DNA of 64,000 nt from Bradyrhizobium iriomotense (GTDB lineage: Bacteria > Pseudomonadota > Alphaproteobacteria > Rhizobiales > Xanthobacteraceae): the NCBI RefSeq assembly GCF_018130765.1, contig NZ_JAFCJZ010000005.1:310001-374000 (forward strand), in the 5' to 3' direction. Under the pieces are notes generated by a model. The model saw only the letters and a program-made list of their open reading frames with translations. It was not told the DNA's origin and did no database searches. A program made the translations under genes and the position numbers. Each line of letters begins with the position of its first letter. The first letter of the stretch is position 1. Shown one piece after another: positions 37,584-46,881 of this stretch.

Positions 37584-38507
37584 TCAGACGCTGCACGCGG
37601 CGGCGCGTGGTGCATCCTGTGCGGCGAGCATGACGGCCCGCTTGACCTTGGCGAAGGTGCGGATCTCGATCTGCCGAACCCGCTCACTGGATATGGAGAG
37701 CTCCCTGGCGAGCTGATCGAGCGTAACGGGACATTCCGTCAGCCGCCTTGCTTCGAAGATACGACGATCCCGTGCCGCAAGCCCGTCCAGCGCAACACGC
37801 AGGGCCTTGCTGCGCTGCTCCGTCTGGTCGTGGTCGGCCAGCATCGTCTCGGCGTCGGCCGCCCCATCGACCAGCAGGGCTTCCAGCTCGGTTCCACTGT
37901 CCTCGTCACCGACGCGCGCGTTCAGCGACATGTCACCATTGAGTCGCGCGTCCATCTCGATCACCTCGCGCGCCGTCACCTCGAGCTTGCCGGCGATCAA
38001 TTCGGCGACGTCGGGCGTGAGTCCTGCCGTCACGCTGCCGGTGGCTTTCCTGATCTCGCCGCGGAGCCTGAAAAACAACTTCTTCTGCGCAGCCGTCGTC
38101 CCAATCTTGACCAGGGACCAGGACCGCAGGATGTATTCGTGAATGGTGGCCTTGATCCACCAGATCGCATAGCTGGAGAATCGCGCGCCGCGGCCGGGTT
38201 CGAAGCGCGACGCCGCGATCACGAGGCCGAGATTCGCTTCCGCGATCAGATCGACCAGTGGCAGGCCGTATCCCCTGTAACCTCGCGCCAGCTTGGCGGC
38301 GAGCCGAAGATGGCTGGTGACGAGCGCATCCGCGGCGCGCCGGTCCCGCGTTTCCTGCCAGCGACGCGCCAGCTGCTGCTCCTGACCTGACTCAAGCAGC
38401 TCGTAGCGCCGGATGGCGGCGGAATACGCGGTGAGGAACGGCGTCGACACCGCTGCGACCGGCACGGCAACAGGATCGCGCCTCACGACTTCATGGCTCG
38501 TCTGCAT
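37584..38507 (-). CDS. rpoH: RpoH-type (sigma-32 family) sigma factor
   Basis: A 307-residue group 3 sigma factor. Region 2 is intact (HLRLAAKLARGYRGYGLPLVDLIAEAN, then FSSYAIWWIKATIHEYIL at about 110-127). The RpoH box is QKKLFFRLR at 141-149. Region 4 has a helix-turn-helix (LDQLARELSISSERVRQIEIR) near residue 270. In the family it directs heat-shock or oxidative-stress promoters. Rhizobia usually carry several copies, and this one's linkage to a two-component system and RND pump is unusual. It is 60 bases downstream of the kinase gene. Start ATG 38507; the N-terminal 25 residues are not conserved. Confidence 0.9.
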   Translation of the reverse strand: MQTSHEVVRRDPVAVPVAAVSTPFLTAYSAAIRRYELLESGQEQQLARRWQETRDRRAADALVTSHLRLAAKLARGYRGYGLPLVDLIAEANLGLVIAASRFEPGRGARFSSYAIWWIKATIHEYILRSWSLVKIGTTAAQKKLFFRLRGEIRKATGSVTAGLTPDVAELIAGKLEVTAREVIEMDARLNGDMSLNARVGDEDSGTELEALLVDGAADAETMLADHDQTEQRSKALRVALDGLAARDRRIFEARRLTECPVTLDQLARELSISSERVRQIEIRTFAKVKRAVMLAAQDAPRAAACSV

Positions 38508-38567
38508 GTGTCACTCCTCTAGTCCAGGCCGGCTGATTGATCTCGAAAGCATCGCGCGTCATGTGGC

Positions 38568-39992
38568 TCATCCCATCTGGCCCGCGTCTGCGTGCAGCAA
38601 TGCGCGCGACCGGCGCGTGATGGGCCTGCCCGCCCTCCCGGTCCAGGCAAGGATCTCGATCCGGCCACCGGGCGCGGGGCCAATGATCAGCCGGAAACCG
38701 TGCAGCTTGACGATCGCGGCCACCAGGCTCAGTCCAAGCCCGACGCCCGGCGTGTTGCGCATCTTGTCGGAGCGGTAGAACCGCCGCAGCACCGCCTCGC
38801 GCTCCTGCTCGCTGATGCCGGGCCCGGTATCGCTCACGCGCACCAGCGCGGTGTCGTCCTCCGCTTCCAGGGCGAGCTCCACGCGTCCGCCTGACGGCGT
38901 GAACTTGATGGCGTTGTCGACGAGGTTGGCGACCGCCTCGAACAGCAGGTCCCGGTCGCCCCACACCTGCACATTGCGCCCGGTGACGACACCGAGCCCG
39001 ACATGCTTGTCCTCGGCGATCGGCTCGTAGACGTCGCACACCTCCCGCAGTATCTCGTCGAGCGGGACGTCGCCAAAGCCTGCCATGCGGCGGTTGTTCT
39101 CGATCTCGGTCAAGCGCAGCAGGGCTGTGACGATCGCCAGCGACTGGTCGATGCCGGCGATGGCCTTGTCCGTAATGTCCTGGAGCTCTTCCAGCGTTGC
39201 CGCATGCGTCCGCCCGCGCTCCAGCGCCAGGCGGACTCGCGTGAGCGGCGTCCTGAGATCATGAGCGATGTCGTTGCCGACGCCGGCGAGCGCATTGATC
39301 ATCATCTCCATCTCGTCGAGCATGCCGTTGACGATCCTGGCCAACCGCGCAAACGGGTCGTCCGTCCCACCCTCCGGAAGCCGCTCGCGCAGCTCGCCGG
39401 CCACGATGCGCTGGACCCGCTGGTTGACCTCCTCCACGCGTCTCTGGGCACGCAAGCTCAGCCAGGCACCGGCGAGCAGGCAGAGGCTGAAGGCCGGCAG
39501 CAAGCCCAGGGCCAGGGCCTGGCCGACCACGCTCGATATCTCGCGCGTCTCGTCGACGTTCCGTCCCATCACCAGGACGTCGCCGCCCTCGAGACGCTGG
39601 CCGACTGCCCTGACGACGGGACCGTGGGCCGCCGGCTTCTCCAGCAGATCGAGTTGCACACCCTGCACCGCTCCATCGAGTCCCAGCTCGCGCGGCACAC
39701 GGTCGATGTTGCCGGCCAGCCTTTTGCCGGCGGCATCGAACAGTCCCGCGTATTGGACGCCTCTGGAATCCTGCGCGAGGTGATCCGCGATAGCGCTGAC
39801 GCGGCGGACCGGGGGCAGATCTGCGACGAAGTGGATCTGCGTAGTGATCATGCGATCGGATCGCGCGACCAGATAGGCATCGAGCTTCCAGTAGATGAAT
39901 CCGAACAAGGCGACGACGAACAGCGCGAAGGCGGCCGCCACGGCCAGGGCCCAAAGGAACGTGCTGGAGCGGATCAACTGGATCTGCTGCAT
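38568..39992 (-). CDS. Sensor histidine kinase (HAMP, EnvZ-like class)
   Basis: A 474-residue membrane kinase. TM1 lies at about 12-33 and TM2 at about 157-180, with a roughly 120-residue periplasmic sensor between. A HAMP linker spans about 181-233. The phosphorylation site is His244 in NDIAHDLRTPL. ATPase motifs are NLVDNAIKFTP, DTGPGI and GVGLGLSLV. It starts nine bases after the stop of the response regulator gene and forms its pair. The downstream rpoH and RND genes are the likely output. Signal unknown. Confidence 0.93.
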   Translation of the reverse strand: MQQIQLIRSSTFLWALAVAAAFALFVVALFGFIYWKLDAYLVARSDRMITTQIHFVADLPPVRRVSAIADHLAQDSRGVQYAGLFDAAGKRLAGNIDRVPRELGLDGAVQGVQLDLLEKPAAHGPVVRAVGQRLEGGDVLVMGRNVDETREISSVVGQALALGLLPAFSLCLLAGAWLSLRAQRRVEEVNQRVQRIVAGELRERLPEGGTDDPFARLARIVNGMLDEMEMMINALAGVGNDIAHDLRTPLTRVRLALERGRTHAATLEELQDITDKAIAGIDQSLAIVTALLRLTEIENNRRMAGFGDVPLDEILREVCDVYEPIAEDKHVGLGVVTGRNVQVWGDRDLLFEAVANLVDNAIKFTPSGGRVELALEAEDDTALVRVSDTGPGISEQEREAVLRRFYRSDKMRNTPGVGLGLSLVAAIVKLHGFRLIIGPAPGGRIEILAWTGRAGRPITRRSRALLHADAGQMG

Positions 39993-40001
39993 CGCCCGCC
40001 C

Positions 40002-40682
40002 CTATTGCCGCGAGCGCAGGACGAAGCCGGAGCCTCGAACGTTGTGGATCAGCTGCACCTCTCCAGGACCGTCCACCTTGTGGCGAAGCCGGCCCATATG
40101 CACGTCGATCAGATTGGTGGTCGCCGGAACGAACTTGTAGTTCCAGACCTCCTCGAGCAGCATCGCGCGCGTCAAGAGCTGATCGTTCCGGCGCATCATG
40201 TATTCGAGCAGGCGGAATTCGCGCGGCAGCAGGTCGAGCTCGCGCCCGCCGCGTCGCGCGGCCCGCTCGATCAGATCGAGCTCCAGCGGCCCGACATGCA
40301 GGATGGTTTCACGGCTGTCGATTGGCCGGCGCAGCAGCGCCTCGATTCGCGCGACCAGCTCGATGAGCGCGAACGGCTTTGTGAGATAATCATCCCCGCC
40401 CATGCGCAACCCGCGCACCCGGTCATCCACGGCGCCAAGCGCACTCAACACCAGCACGGGCGTCCGGACCTGATCCTTGCGCAGCGCCTCGATGACGGTC
40501 AGCCCGTCCATTCCCGGCAGCATGCGATCGACGATCATGGCATCGGGGCTCGACGTACGCGCCTGATCGAGACCGTCGACGCCGTCGCCGGCCCATTGCA
40601 CCTCGAAGCCGCGATCGGCGAGCTCGGCGACGATCGCCTCGGCGGTCTCGGTATCGTCCTCGATCAGGAGAATCCGGTTCAT
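40002..40682 (-). CDS. OmpR/PhoB-family response regulator
   Basis: A 226-residue regulator. Receiver domain residues 1-115 carry the acidic pocket Asp9-Asp10, phospho-acceptor Asp52 (MIVDRMLPGMDG) and Lys in YLTKPFA. The winged helix is at about 130-226, with LDLLPREFRLLEYM and VHMGRLRHKVDGPG. Start ATG 40682 is preferred because the receiver begins there; 25 upstream in-frame codons are not family-like. It heads a leftward run: regulator, kinase, rpoH, RND pump, adaptor, secreted protein. Confidence 0.94.
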   Translation of the reverse strand: MNRILLIEDDTETAEAIVAELADRGFEVQWAGDGVDGLDQARTSSPDAMIVDRMLPGMDGLTVIEALRKDQVRTPVLVLSALGAVDDRVRGLRMGGDDYLTKPFALIELVARIEALLRRPIDSRETILHVGPLELDLIERAARRGGRELDLLPREFRLLEYMMRRNDQLLTRAMLLEEVWNYKFVPATTNLIDVHMGRLRHKVDGPGEVQLIHNVRGSGFVLRSRQ

Positions 40683-40753
40683 GATTGTCGTCCCACGTTC
40701 CGCACGGCGCTTTGGCGCGCGGCGGGGAAGCTCGGGCTCGGCGGTGCACGGTG

Positions 40754-40939
40754 TCATGCCGGACGCCCGCCCGTTTCGAACGCGCGGCGACGATGCCGCC
40801 CGATGCCGGCCACCCGCTGTTTGACGAGGTAGTGCCGCGGCCGCAGGGGCACCATTAAATTGCAGTTCATGATGTCTGCTGCGCGCCTCACGAGCAGCGC
40901 CAATGCAAGGATGATGCGTGTTGCCAATACCGTGATCAT
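40754..40939 (-). CDS. Possible small basic membrane-associated protein
   Basis: A 61-residue open frame with an N-terminal hydrophobic run (MITVLATRIILALALLVRRA) and an Arg-rich tail. GGAG lies about 10 bases before ATG 40939. No relatives recognised, and it lies in the roughly 490-base gap between the response regulator and the secreted-protein gene at 41174. It could be chance. The rest of this gap shows no gene. Confidence 0.25.
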   Translation of the reverse strand: MITVLATRIILALALLVRRAADIMNCNLMVPLRPRHYLVKQRVAGIGRHRRRAFETGGRPA

Positions 40940-41173
40940 CTTCCGGGCTCCGCTGCCAACTGCGCTGGATCGAACATATGCCGTCAACGCACGTGCTGTA
41001 GTTTCAGGGGCCACGGATGTTATGCATTCGCACGATCGTGGTTGTGATGCTGCATCGGCTCACAGGCGGTTGAACTGCGGTGAGCAAATCGTGCGTTTGA
41101 ATCGCGGCCGATCGTTCACACCTCGATGACGAGCCGGCTTGGTTCGGCCTGATGTCAGCAATGGAGAGAGTGA

Positions 41174-41422
41174 ATGACCACGTCCAAACTGTTGTCGCTG
41201 GGATTGATCGCGGCCGCCATGCTCGGCGGCCCCGTCATGGCGCGCGAGCATCATCGCGTCGTGCAGCAGCCCGCGGTGGAAGCCGATACGGTCGCAACGA
41301 ACGCGCCGTTCTATTATCCGGGCGAACGCGCCTGCATTCCGGCACCGCGCGTCGGCGCCTTTGCCACCGCGCCGTGGACCGGCAACAACGTGCCGTGCGA
41401 GCCGGGCACGGGCAGCTTCTGA
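41174..41422 (+). CDS. Small secreted protein, paralogue of the one at 28716
   Basis: An 82-residue protein with GGAGAG before ATG 41174 and a signal peptide ending in GGPVMA near residue 23. The mature part has two Cys in the block ERACIPAPRVGAFATAPW and VPCEPG, shared in order and spacing style with the protein at 28716-28943. It stands alone, upstream of a hairpin at 41478. Family function unknown; export and a single disulfide are predicted. Confidence 0.7.
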   Translation: MTTSKLLSLGLIAAAMLGGPVMAREHHRVVQQPAVEADTVATNAPFYYPGERACIPAPRVGAFATAPWTGNNVPCEPGTGSF

Positions 41423-41477
41423 TCGCACCAACGGAGCCGGCCGGATCACGCTGCCGGACGCTGCACATGGAATGAGA

Positions 41478-41508
41478 GGGAGCGGGCTGCTCTGTTCAGC
41501 CCGCTCCC
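41478..41508 (+). terminator. Perfect 12-bp hairpin, probable terminator
   Basis: GGGAGCGGGCTG at 41478-41489 pairs with CAGCCCGCTCCC at 41497-41508 across a 7-base loop. It is 55 bases after the small secreted gene and lacks a T-tract. The paralogue at 28716 also has a perfect 12-bp hairpin downstream. Confidence 0.6.
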
Positions 41509-41686
41509 CTGCACGCCTCGCGGCCATGCGCGGCGAGATCACCTTCGCGGGCGGCGCAGCTCATCTATGACTGCGAATTCAGTTGGATTGCCGCGCACCG
41601 CGCCTACCTCTCTTTCATCACTGGCCCGGTCATCAGAAGCCTCGCGCGCAGCATGGCCGGGCAGCTCAACACGAGAGGAGTTTCCC

Positions 41687-42064
41687 ATGAAGCGCACGAT
41701 CATGATTCTGGCGACGGCAGCACTCGCCTCGACGCTCGCCATCGGTGCGGCCAATGCGCATGGCGGCGGTGGTGGCGGTGGCGGCCACGGCGGCTTTGGC
41801 GGTGGCGGCTTTGGCGGTGGACATGCGGGCTTCGGCGGCGGCGCGCATTTCGGAGGCATGGGCCATGAGGGAGGTTTTGGCGGCAGTGCCCGGTTCGGCG
41901 GCGAGCATCTCGGCTTCGATGGTCATGCCGGCGGTCTCCGCCAGCACGCGTTTCACCACTTCGGCCGTGTCCGGCCCGGCTATGGATTCTACGGCGCCTA
42001 TCCGGATTGCTATGACTGGTACGAGCTGCATCCCGACCAGCCGCTACCGCTGAGCTGCAGCTAA
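41687..42064 (+). CDS. Secreted Gly/His-rich repeat protein
   Basis: A 125-residue protein with AGAGGAG before ATG 41687 and a signal peptide (MKRTIMILATAALASTLAIG, cut near ANA, residue 24). The mature part starts with a poly-Gly and GGxG repeat stretch of about 50 residues interspersed with His, Phe and Ala, then a Tyr-rich tail (RPGYGFYGAYPDCYDWYELHP) with two Cys. Gly/His repeats could bind metal or be structural. No known domain. Common in style among rhizobial exported proteins, but function unknown. Confidence 0.72.
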   Translation: MKRTIMILATAALASTLAIGAANAHGGGGGGGGHGGFGGGGFGGGHAGFGGGAHFGGMGHEGGFGGSARFGGEHLGFDGHAGGLRQHAFHHFGRVRPGYGFYGAYPDCYDWYELHPDQPLPLSCS

Positions 42065-42384
42065 CCCCGCAAGGCGCAGCGACCATTGGTCCGGACTAGC
42101 TAAAGCGCATTGCCGTCGGTGTCGATGATAAAGGCGATGAAACGCGTCGAAGCCCCCAGTCCTGCTCAGGAGAGTGGCGCTCGAAGGTTTGATTCGAGCG
42201 CCGCTACGCCAGCGCATCGCCCCTTCTTTTCAGGAGTTTCGAGCTGCGGGCCAGGACGCCGCTGCTATCGCGGTGCCTTCGTGCATTTCTGCAATGAGAA
42301 TGGCTAACGGAAATACGAGCCGCGAACGATCCGATATTCGAACTCAAGGCGAAATTGCAATGTCGCCGCAGAAGGAAGGCTCGC
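42065..42384. other. Intergenic region, 320 bases
   Basis: No supported gene, repeat or hairpin apart from the AGGAAGG ribosome site of the next gene near 42373. Open frames here lack ribosome sites and protein-like composition. Confidence 0.4.
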
Positions 42385-42849
42385 ATGAAGAAGGTTGCAA
42401 TAGCGCTTCTCATCATGGCGGCAGTGGCGTCAGGCGGACGTGTACTCGCGCAGCCGAGTGAGGACAGCGTGCGGGACTTCTTCTCGCAGTTCGTGGCAGC
42501 GCAGAATGCGCACGACGCGACAAAAGTAAAATCGATGCTGTGGAGCTCACCTCAAGTTCTGTTCTTTTCGCGAGGTCTGGAAATCAGAGGAACGGAGGCG
42601 GTGGCAGCCCGCTTCAGCGAATATTACCAAGGGACCTGGCAGGTCGAGCCCGACATGTCGAAATTCCACGTCGCGCTGATCTCGGATCACGTCGCCCAAA
42701 TACTGGTCCCCATCGTGTTCACGCGAGGCTTGCCAGGGGCAGAACCGCAGAGCAGCAGCTTTCTCATCAGCCAGACCCTGGTTCGAGATTCGGATGGTTG
42801 GAAACTCGCGTCGATCATGCCGATTGCAAATACCCAGTTCAAACAGTAG
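42385..42849 (+). CDS. Exported SnoaL/NTF2-like (DUF4440-type) protein
   Basis: A 154-residue protein. A signal peptide (MKKVAIALLIMAAVASGG) ends near residue 22. The mature part has the cone-fold layout: an opening helix FFSQFVAAQNAHDATKVKSML, GLEIRGTEAVAARFSEYY, and closing strands DGWKLASIMP. Members of the SnoaL-like superfamily are binders or enzymes of many kinds, so no reaction can be given. AGGAAGG precedes ATG 42385. It stands alone; 167 bases separate it from the convergent tctA. Confidence 0.75.
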   Translation: MKKVAIALLIMAAVASGGRVLAQPSEDSVRDFFSQFVAAQNAHDATKVKSMLWSSPQVLFFSRGLEIRGTEAVAARFSEYYQGTWQVEPDMSKFHVALISDHVAQILVPIVFTRGLPGAEPQSSSFLISQTLVRDSDGWKLASIMPIANTQFKQ

Positions 42850-43016
42850 CGACTGACCCAGGGTCCGACTTCTAACCAACTGAAACTGTTGAGTTCTCGA
42901 TCCAATCCATGATTAGACAAGCTGCAGCGCCGCTCGCGGGATCGCCATCCGCTGAAGGCCAGTCAGGCCTCAGCGCATCAGGGTGCACGGAAATGCACGG
43001 CCCCACTCGCGATCGC

Positions 43017-44531
43017 TCAGTGCATGGCTCGCGCTGGGCGAGGTGACGGCGGGACGCGCAGGTAGCTGTAGAACTGGAGCAGCACCAGCGCCAAACAGAG
43101 GACGATGAACGTGGCGCTGATCGGACGCTCAAGGTAGATCATCAAGTCGCCGCGCGAAAGCACCATCGCCCTGCGAAAATTCTCCTCCAGCATGGGTCCC
43201 AACACAAACCCGAGTACGACGGGAGCCACCGGAAATTCCAGCAGCAGAAAGATCGCGCCGACGCAGCCGAACACCGCGACGAGAAGGATGTCGAACACGT
43301 TGTTGTGCGTGCTGTAGACGCCGATTGCGATAAAGAACAACGCGGACGGGAACAGGAAGCGGTAGGGAATACGAAGTAGCCTGACCCAGATCCCGATGAG
43401 CGGCACATTCAATACGATCAACAACAGGTTGCCGATCCAGAAGCTGGCGACCAGCCCCCAGAAGACGTCTGGATGCTCGGTGATCAGTTGCGGCCCGGTG
43501 TTGACGCCTTTGATAATCAGCGCGCCGAGCAGCAGGGCCATGACGGGATCGCCGGGGATACCGAGCGACATTGTCGGGATGAAGTCGATCTGGGTCTTCG
43601 AATGTGCGGCCGCCTCCGGCGCCGTCACCCCCTCGATTGCCCCCTTACCGAATCGATCCGGCGACTTCGATATCTTCCGCTCCAACGCATAGGCAACGAA
43701 GGTCGTGATCGTAGGCCCGGTGCCGGGCATCGCGCCAAAGATGGCGCCGACGCCGGTGCCGCGCAGCATCGGCAGGATGGATCTTTTCAGTTCAGCGCGC
43801 GTAGGCATCATCTGCCGCATGGTGATGCGCGTTGTCGTGGTCGAGACCTCCCGCCGATCGACGGTGAGCAGGAAATCGGCGATACCGAACAGCCCAAGAG
43901 AAAGCGCCGCGAGATCGACGCCATCGGCGAGATCCGGCAGGCCAAACGTGTAGCGTTGAATGCCGCTGCTGACGTCGGTGCCGACCGAGCCGAGGAAGAG
44001 ACCGAACAGCGTCATGGCAATGCCCTTGAGCGGCGAGCCGCGCGCCATCGTCGACCCCGCCAGCAACCCGAGCAGCATCACCGCGCTGATCTCGGTCGGA
44101 CCGAACTTGAAGGCAACGGCCTCCAGCAGCGGCGAGACGAAGACCATCAGCATGATGCCGACGGATGCGGCGAAGAATGAGGCCATCATCGTGACGCCAA
44201 GCGCAGCGCCGCCGCGTCCGTTCAGGGTCATCGGATAACCGTCGATGCAGGTGACCGCGTGCGGGGGATGGCTCGGCAGATTGAGGAGAATTGCACAAAT
44301 GGCGCCGCCATACATGGAGCCATAGAAGATTCCGGCGAGCATAAGGATGGCCGGGACCGCCGGGATTACATAGGTCAGCGGCAGCAGCATGGAAATTGTG
44401 GTCATCGCGCCCAATCCGGGAAGGACGCCGATCAGATTTCCCAGCACCACGCCAATGACGACCCACATCAGATTCGCAGGCTGCAGCGCGACGCCGAAGC
44501 CATACAACAGATCAGCCAACGCCTGTTCCAT
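43017..44531 (-). CDS. tctA: Tripartite tricarboxylate transporter large membrane subunit (TctA family)
   Basis: A 504-residue integral membrane protein with about eleven to twelve hydrophobic segments. Family blocks are GVLPGLGAMTTISMLLPLTY near residue 40, the paired GAMPGTGPTITTFVAYALER near residue 260, and TMSLGIPGDPVMALLLGAL. It is the ion-coupled channel part of a TTT system that takes up a carboxylate caught by TctC. ATG 44531 is used, 28 bases after tctB. It is the last gene of the operon. Confidence 0.94.
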   Translation of the reverse strand: MEQALADLLYGFGVALQPANLMWVVIGVVLGNLIGVLPGLGAMTTISMLLPLTYVIPAVPAILMLAGIFYGSMYGGAICAILLNLPSHPPHAVTCIDGYPMTLNGRGGAALGVTMMASFFAASVGIMLMVFVSPLLEAVAFKFGPTEISAVMLLGLLAGSTMARGSPLKGIAMTLFGLFLGSVGTDVSSGIQRYTFGLPDLADGVDLAALSLGLFGIADFLLTVDRREVSTTTTRITMRQMMPTRAELKRSILPMLRGTGVGAIFGAMPGTGPTITTFVAYALERKISKSPDRFGKGAIEGVTAPEAAAHSKTQIDFIPTMSLGIPGDPVMALLLGALIIKGVNTGPQLITEHPDVFWGLVASFWIGNLLLIVLNVPLIGIWVRLLRIPYRFLFPSALFFIAIGVYSTHNNVFDILLVAVFGCVGAIFLLLEFPVAPVVLGFVLGPMLEENFRRAMVLSRGDLMIYLERPISATFIVLCLALVLLQFYSYLRVPPSPRPARAMH

Positions 44532-44559
44532 CGCTATTCCCCCCAAATCCCTCGAGCAC

Positions 44560-45051
44560 TCACCCCCAGGCGAACAGCGCGAACTGCAGCTTCAAACCGT
44601 AACTGAAGATGAGAACAGCCGCGATGACGAGGCCTGTTGCCAACAGCGCCGCAGTCCGTGCCGAATTGGCGGCACTGCCCATCGCGGCGAGGAACACCGC
44701 GATGAAGGTTGCCGGCACCAGGCCGCCATACACCCCGATGATCGCGAAAGCGATCAGGGCACCGAGGATGCACAGCCAACCCCGCCAGTTGACAGCCGCG
44801 ACGCCACGGTCCCCTTCCCTCACGCCTCTTGCGGCCACGCCGATCGCAAGGCCGACTAGCACCATGAGCACGCCGTAGAAGAAGGGCATATAGCCCGGTC
44901 CCATGCGGGTAGCCGTGCCCATCCGGTAGGTGAGCGCGAGCGTGGCAATACTCGCGCCCATCACCACCAGCAGCGCAGCGCCGATCCTGTCCTTGCCGAG
45001 ACGATCGGCCAAGGTGGCAGGTCGGCGCCCGTCAGCGCTACGATCCGTCAT
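44560..45051 (-). CDS. tctB: Tripartite tricarboxylate transporter small membrane subunit (TctB family)
   Basis: A 163-residue membrane protein with four hydrophobic segments. MGPGYMPFFYGVLMVLVGLAI near residue 50 matches the TctB pattern (GPGxxP). ATG 45051 has GGGAC before it; a GTG at 45066 would overlap the previous stop by four bases and is an alternative start. Sits between the ThDP enzyme gene and tctA, as the second membrane subunit of the same TTT transporter. Confidence 0.9.
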   Translation of the reverse strand: MTDRSADGRRPATLADRLGKDRIGAALLVVMGASIATLALTYRMGTATRMGPGYMPFFYGVLMVLVGLAIGVAARGVREGDRGVAAVNWRGWLCILGALIAFAIIGVYGGLVPATFIAVFLAAMGSAANSARTAALLATGLVIAAVLIFSYGLKLQFALFAWG

Positions 45052-45062
45052 GTCCCGCACTC

Positions 45063-46829
45063 TCACGCAACCCGGTCGCCCTTCTTGATCTGCACGGTGC
45101 GACTGTCGACGCCAGGCAGCATCTTGGCAGGATCGCGCGTCACCACGACGTCGATCACCGTGGGACCCGCGCGTCGCGCGAGCGCCTCATGAAACGCGGG
45201 CGCCAACTGCTCGGGGCGCTCGACGCGAATGCCGTGACAGCCCATCGCCACGGCGACGTTCGCATAGTTGGTTTCGTTGAGATCCGAGGCATGATAGGCG
45301 CCCGCGCCGTACATCAGATGCTGTAACGCTTTGACGTAGCCCGACGCAGCGTTATTGACCACGATGACGGTGAACGCGAGTCCCATGCGGCGCGCCGTCT
45401 CCAGTTCGCCGATCATCATGTTGAAGCCGCCGTCGCCGGTGAGCGCGAAGACCGGGTGTCCCGGAGCAGCCGCTGCTGCGCCGATCGCGCCGGGCAGGCC
45501 ATAGCCGATCGAGGCCGAGCCGCGATCTGGCACGAAAGCGCGGCCGGCGCGCTTGGTATCGAACAGCAGCCCGCCCCAGTGCGCAGCGAAACCACCATCA
45601 GCCACCAGGTAACCATCGGCCGGCAGCGCCGCATTGATTTCCGTCAGCAGACGGGCAATGTCGACGGGATGCTCGTCCGAATGGAGACGCGCACCGACCT
45701 TGCGGCGCCAATTCGCCATTCGCTCCGCGATATCCGCCGGCCGGCTCGCCCAGCGGACCTGCAACTGCTCCCACTGCGGCGCAAGCGCAGCAGCAAGATC
45801 GGTAAGGCCGAGCAACACGTCGCCCCACAATCGCAAGGTTGCGGGCACGGTACGATCGAATTCCTCGGCGACGCAGTCGAGATGGATCATCGGCTTGCCT
45901 CGGCCCGGCACCGTGTAGCGCTTGGTTGCGATCTCGCCGAGCTTGCAGCCCACCACCAGCAGCAGATCGGATTCCTCAATCAACTCGTTGGCAAAGCGAT
46001 CGTAGCGGCCAAATAGGCCGGCATTGAGCGCGTCGCTGCACGGAATCGCGCCCTTTCCGGTCAGCGTGTGCGCGACCGGCAGCTTGAAGCTGCGGGCAAA
46101 GTCAGTGAGCCGCTCGGCCGCGCCGGAGAGATGCACGCCGCCGCCAGCGAGAATGACGGGCGCGCGGGCGGCCGCGATCAACTCGGCGGCCCTGGAAATA
46201 CTCGATGCATCCGGACGCGTGCGCAGCGACGGCGCTCCGCGATAGATCGCATCGCCATAAAAGTCCGCCGTGCTGAAAGCGTGCACGGCATGGGAGACGT
46301 CCTCGGGAACGTCCACCACCACCGGGCCGGGCCGACCCGAGGTCGCCACCGCGAAGGCCCGGCGCATCAGCTCGGGAATGCGGCCGACCGACTCGATGCG
46401 GATCAGCTCCTTGCATACGGGCCGCAAGACATCCGTCTGTCGGCATTCCTGGGTCATGTTCTTCCAGGAGTGCTCGCGATGGGTATCGCCCACAAGGACC
46501 ACCAGCGGCGTGCCCGCATTGAGCGCCTCCATCAACCCGGTCACGAGATTGGTCGCGCCGGGACCAAGCGTGGCGTCGGCCAGACCGACCCGGCCCGACA
46601 CCTTCGCATAGGCATCGGCCGCGAAGATTCCTGCGCGCTCGTCGTTGACGAGGTGGTGTGGAAGCCCGAAGCGCCTCGCCGCATCATAGAACGGCAAGAG
46701 CTGAAACCCGCCCATGCCGAACATCACGCCACCATCGAAGACCTGGATCATCCGGGCGATGGCTTCGCCACCGGAGATCGACAGGATATCGGTTCCGCCG
46801 TCGGCGTTCACTTCAACGTGCTGATTCAT
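45063..46829 (-). CDS. Thiamine diphosphate-dependent enzyme (acetolactate synthase-like)
   Basis: A 588-residue cytoplasmic enzyme of the ThDP decarboxylase/synthase superfamily. The catalytic Glu is Glu64 in VNDERAGIFAADAYA. The ThDP/Mg motif begins with GDG at 465-467 (TGDGGFNMMIGE) and ends in VVNN. A middle FAD/nucleotide-like domain is present (VILAGGGVHLSGAAERL). It lacks clear residues assigning it to acetolactate synthase, oxalyl-CoA decarboxylase or sulfoacetaldehyde acetyltransferase, so the substrate is open. Being inside the TTT operon suggests it acts on the imported 2-oxo or carboxylic acid. ATG 46829 is used; an ATG four codons upstream sits directly after AGAGGA. Confidence 0.85.
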   Translation of the reverse strand: MNQHVEVNADGGTDILSISGGEAIARMIQVFDGGVMFGMGGFQLLPFYDAARRFGLPHHLVNDERAGIFAADAYAKVSGRVGLADATLGPGATNLVTGLMEALNAGTPLVVLVGDTHREHSWKNMTQECRQTDVLRPVCKELIRIESVGRIPELMRRAFAVATSGRPGPVVVDVPEDVSHAVHAFSTADFYGDAIYRGAPSLRTRPDASSISRAAELIAAARAPVILAGGGVHLSGAAERLTDFARSFKLPVAHTLTGKGAIPCSDALNAGLFGRYDRFANELIEESDLLLVVGCKLGEIATKRYTVPGRGKPMIHLDCVAEEFDRTVPATLRLWGDVLLGLTDLAAALAPQWEQLQVRWASRPADIAERMANWRRKVGARLHSDEHPVDIARLLTEINAALPADGYLVADGGFAAHWGGLLFDTKRAGRAFVPDRGSASIGYGLPGAIGAAAAAPGHPVFALTGDGGFNMMIGELETARRMGLAFTVIVVNNAASGYVKALQHLMYGAGAYHASDLNETNYANVAVAMGCHGIRVERPEQLAPAFHEALARRAGPTVIDVVVTRDPAKMLPGVDSRTVQIKKGDRVA

Positions 46830-46881
46830 TGTCTCGATCATTCCTCTTGAAAACGTGCTGTGACACTTTGCTGTTCGAACG

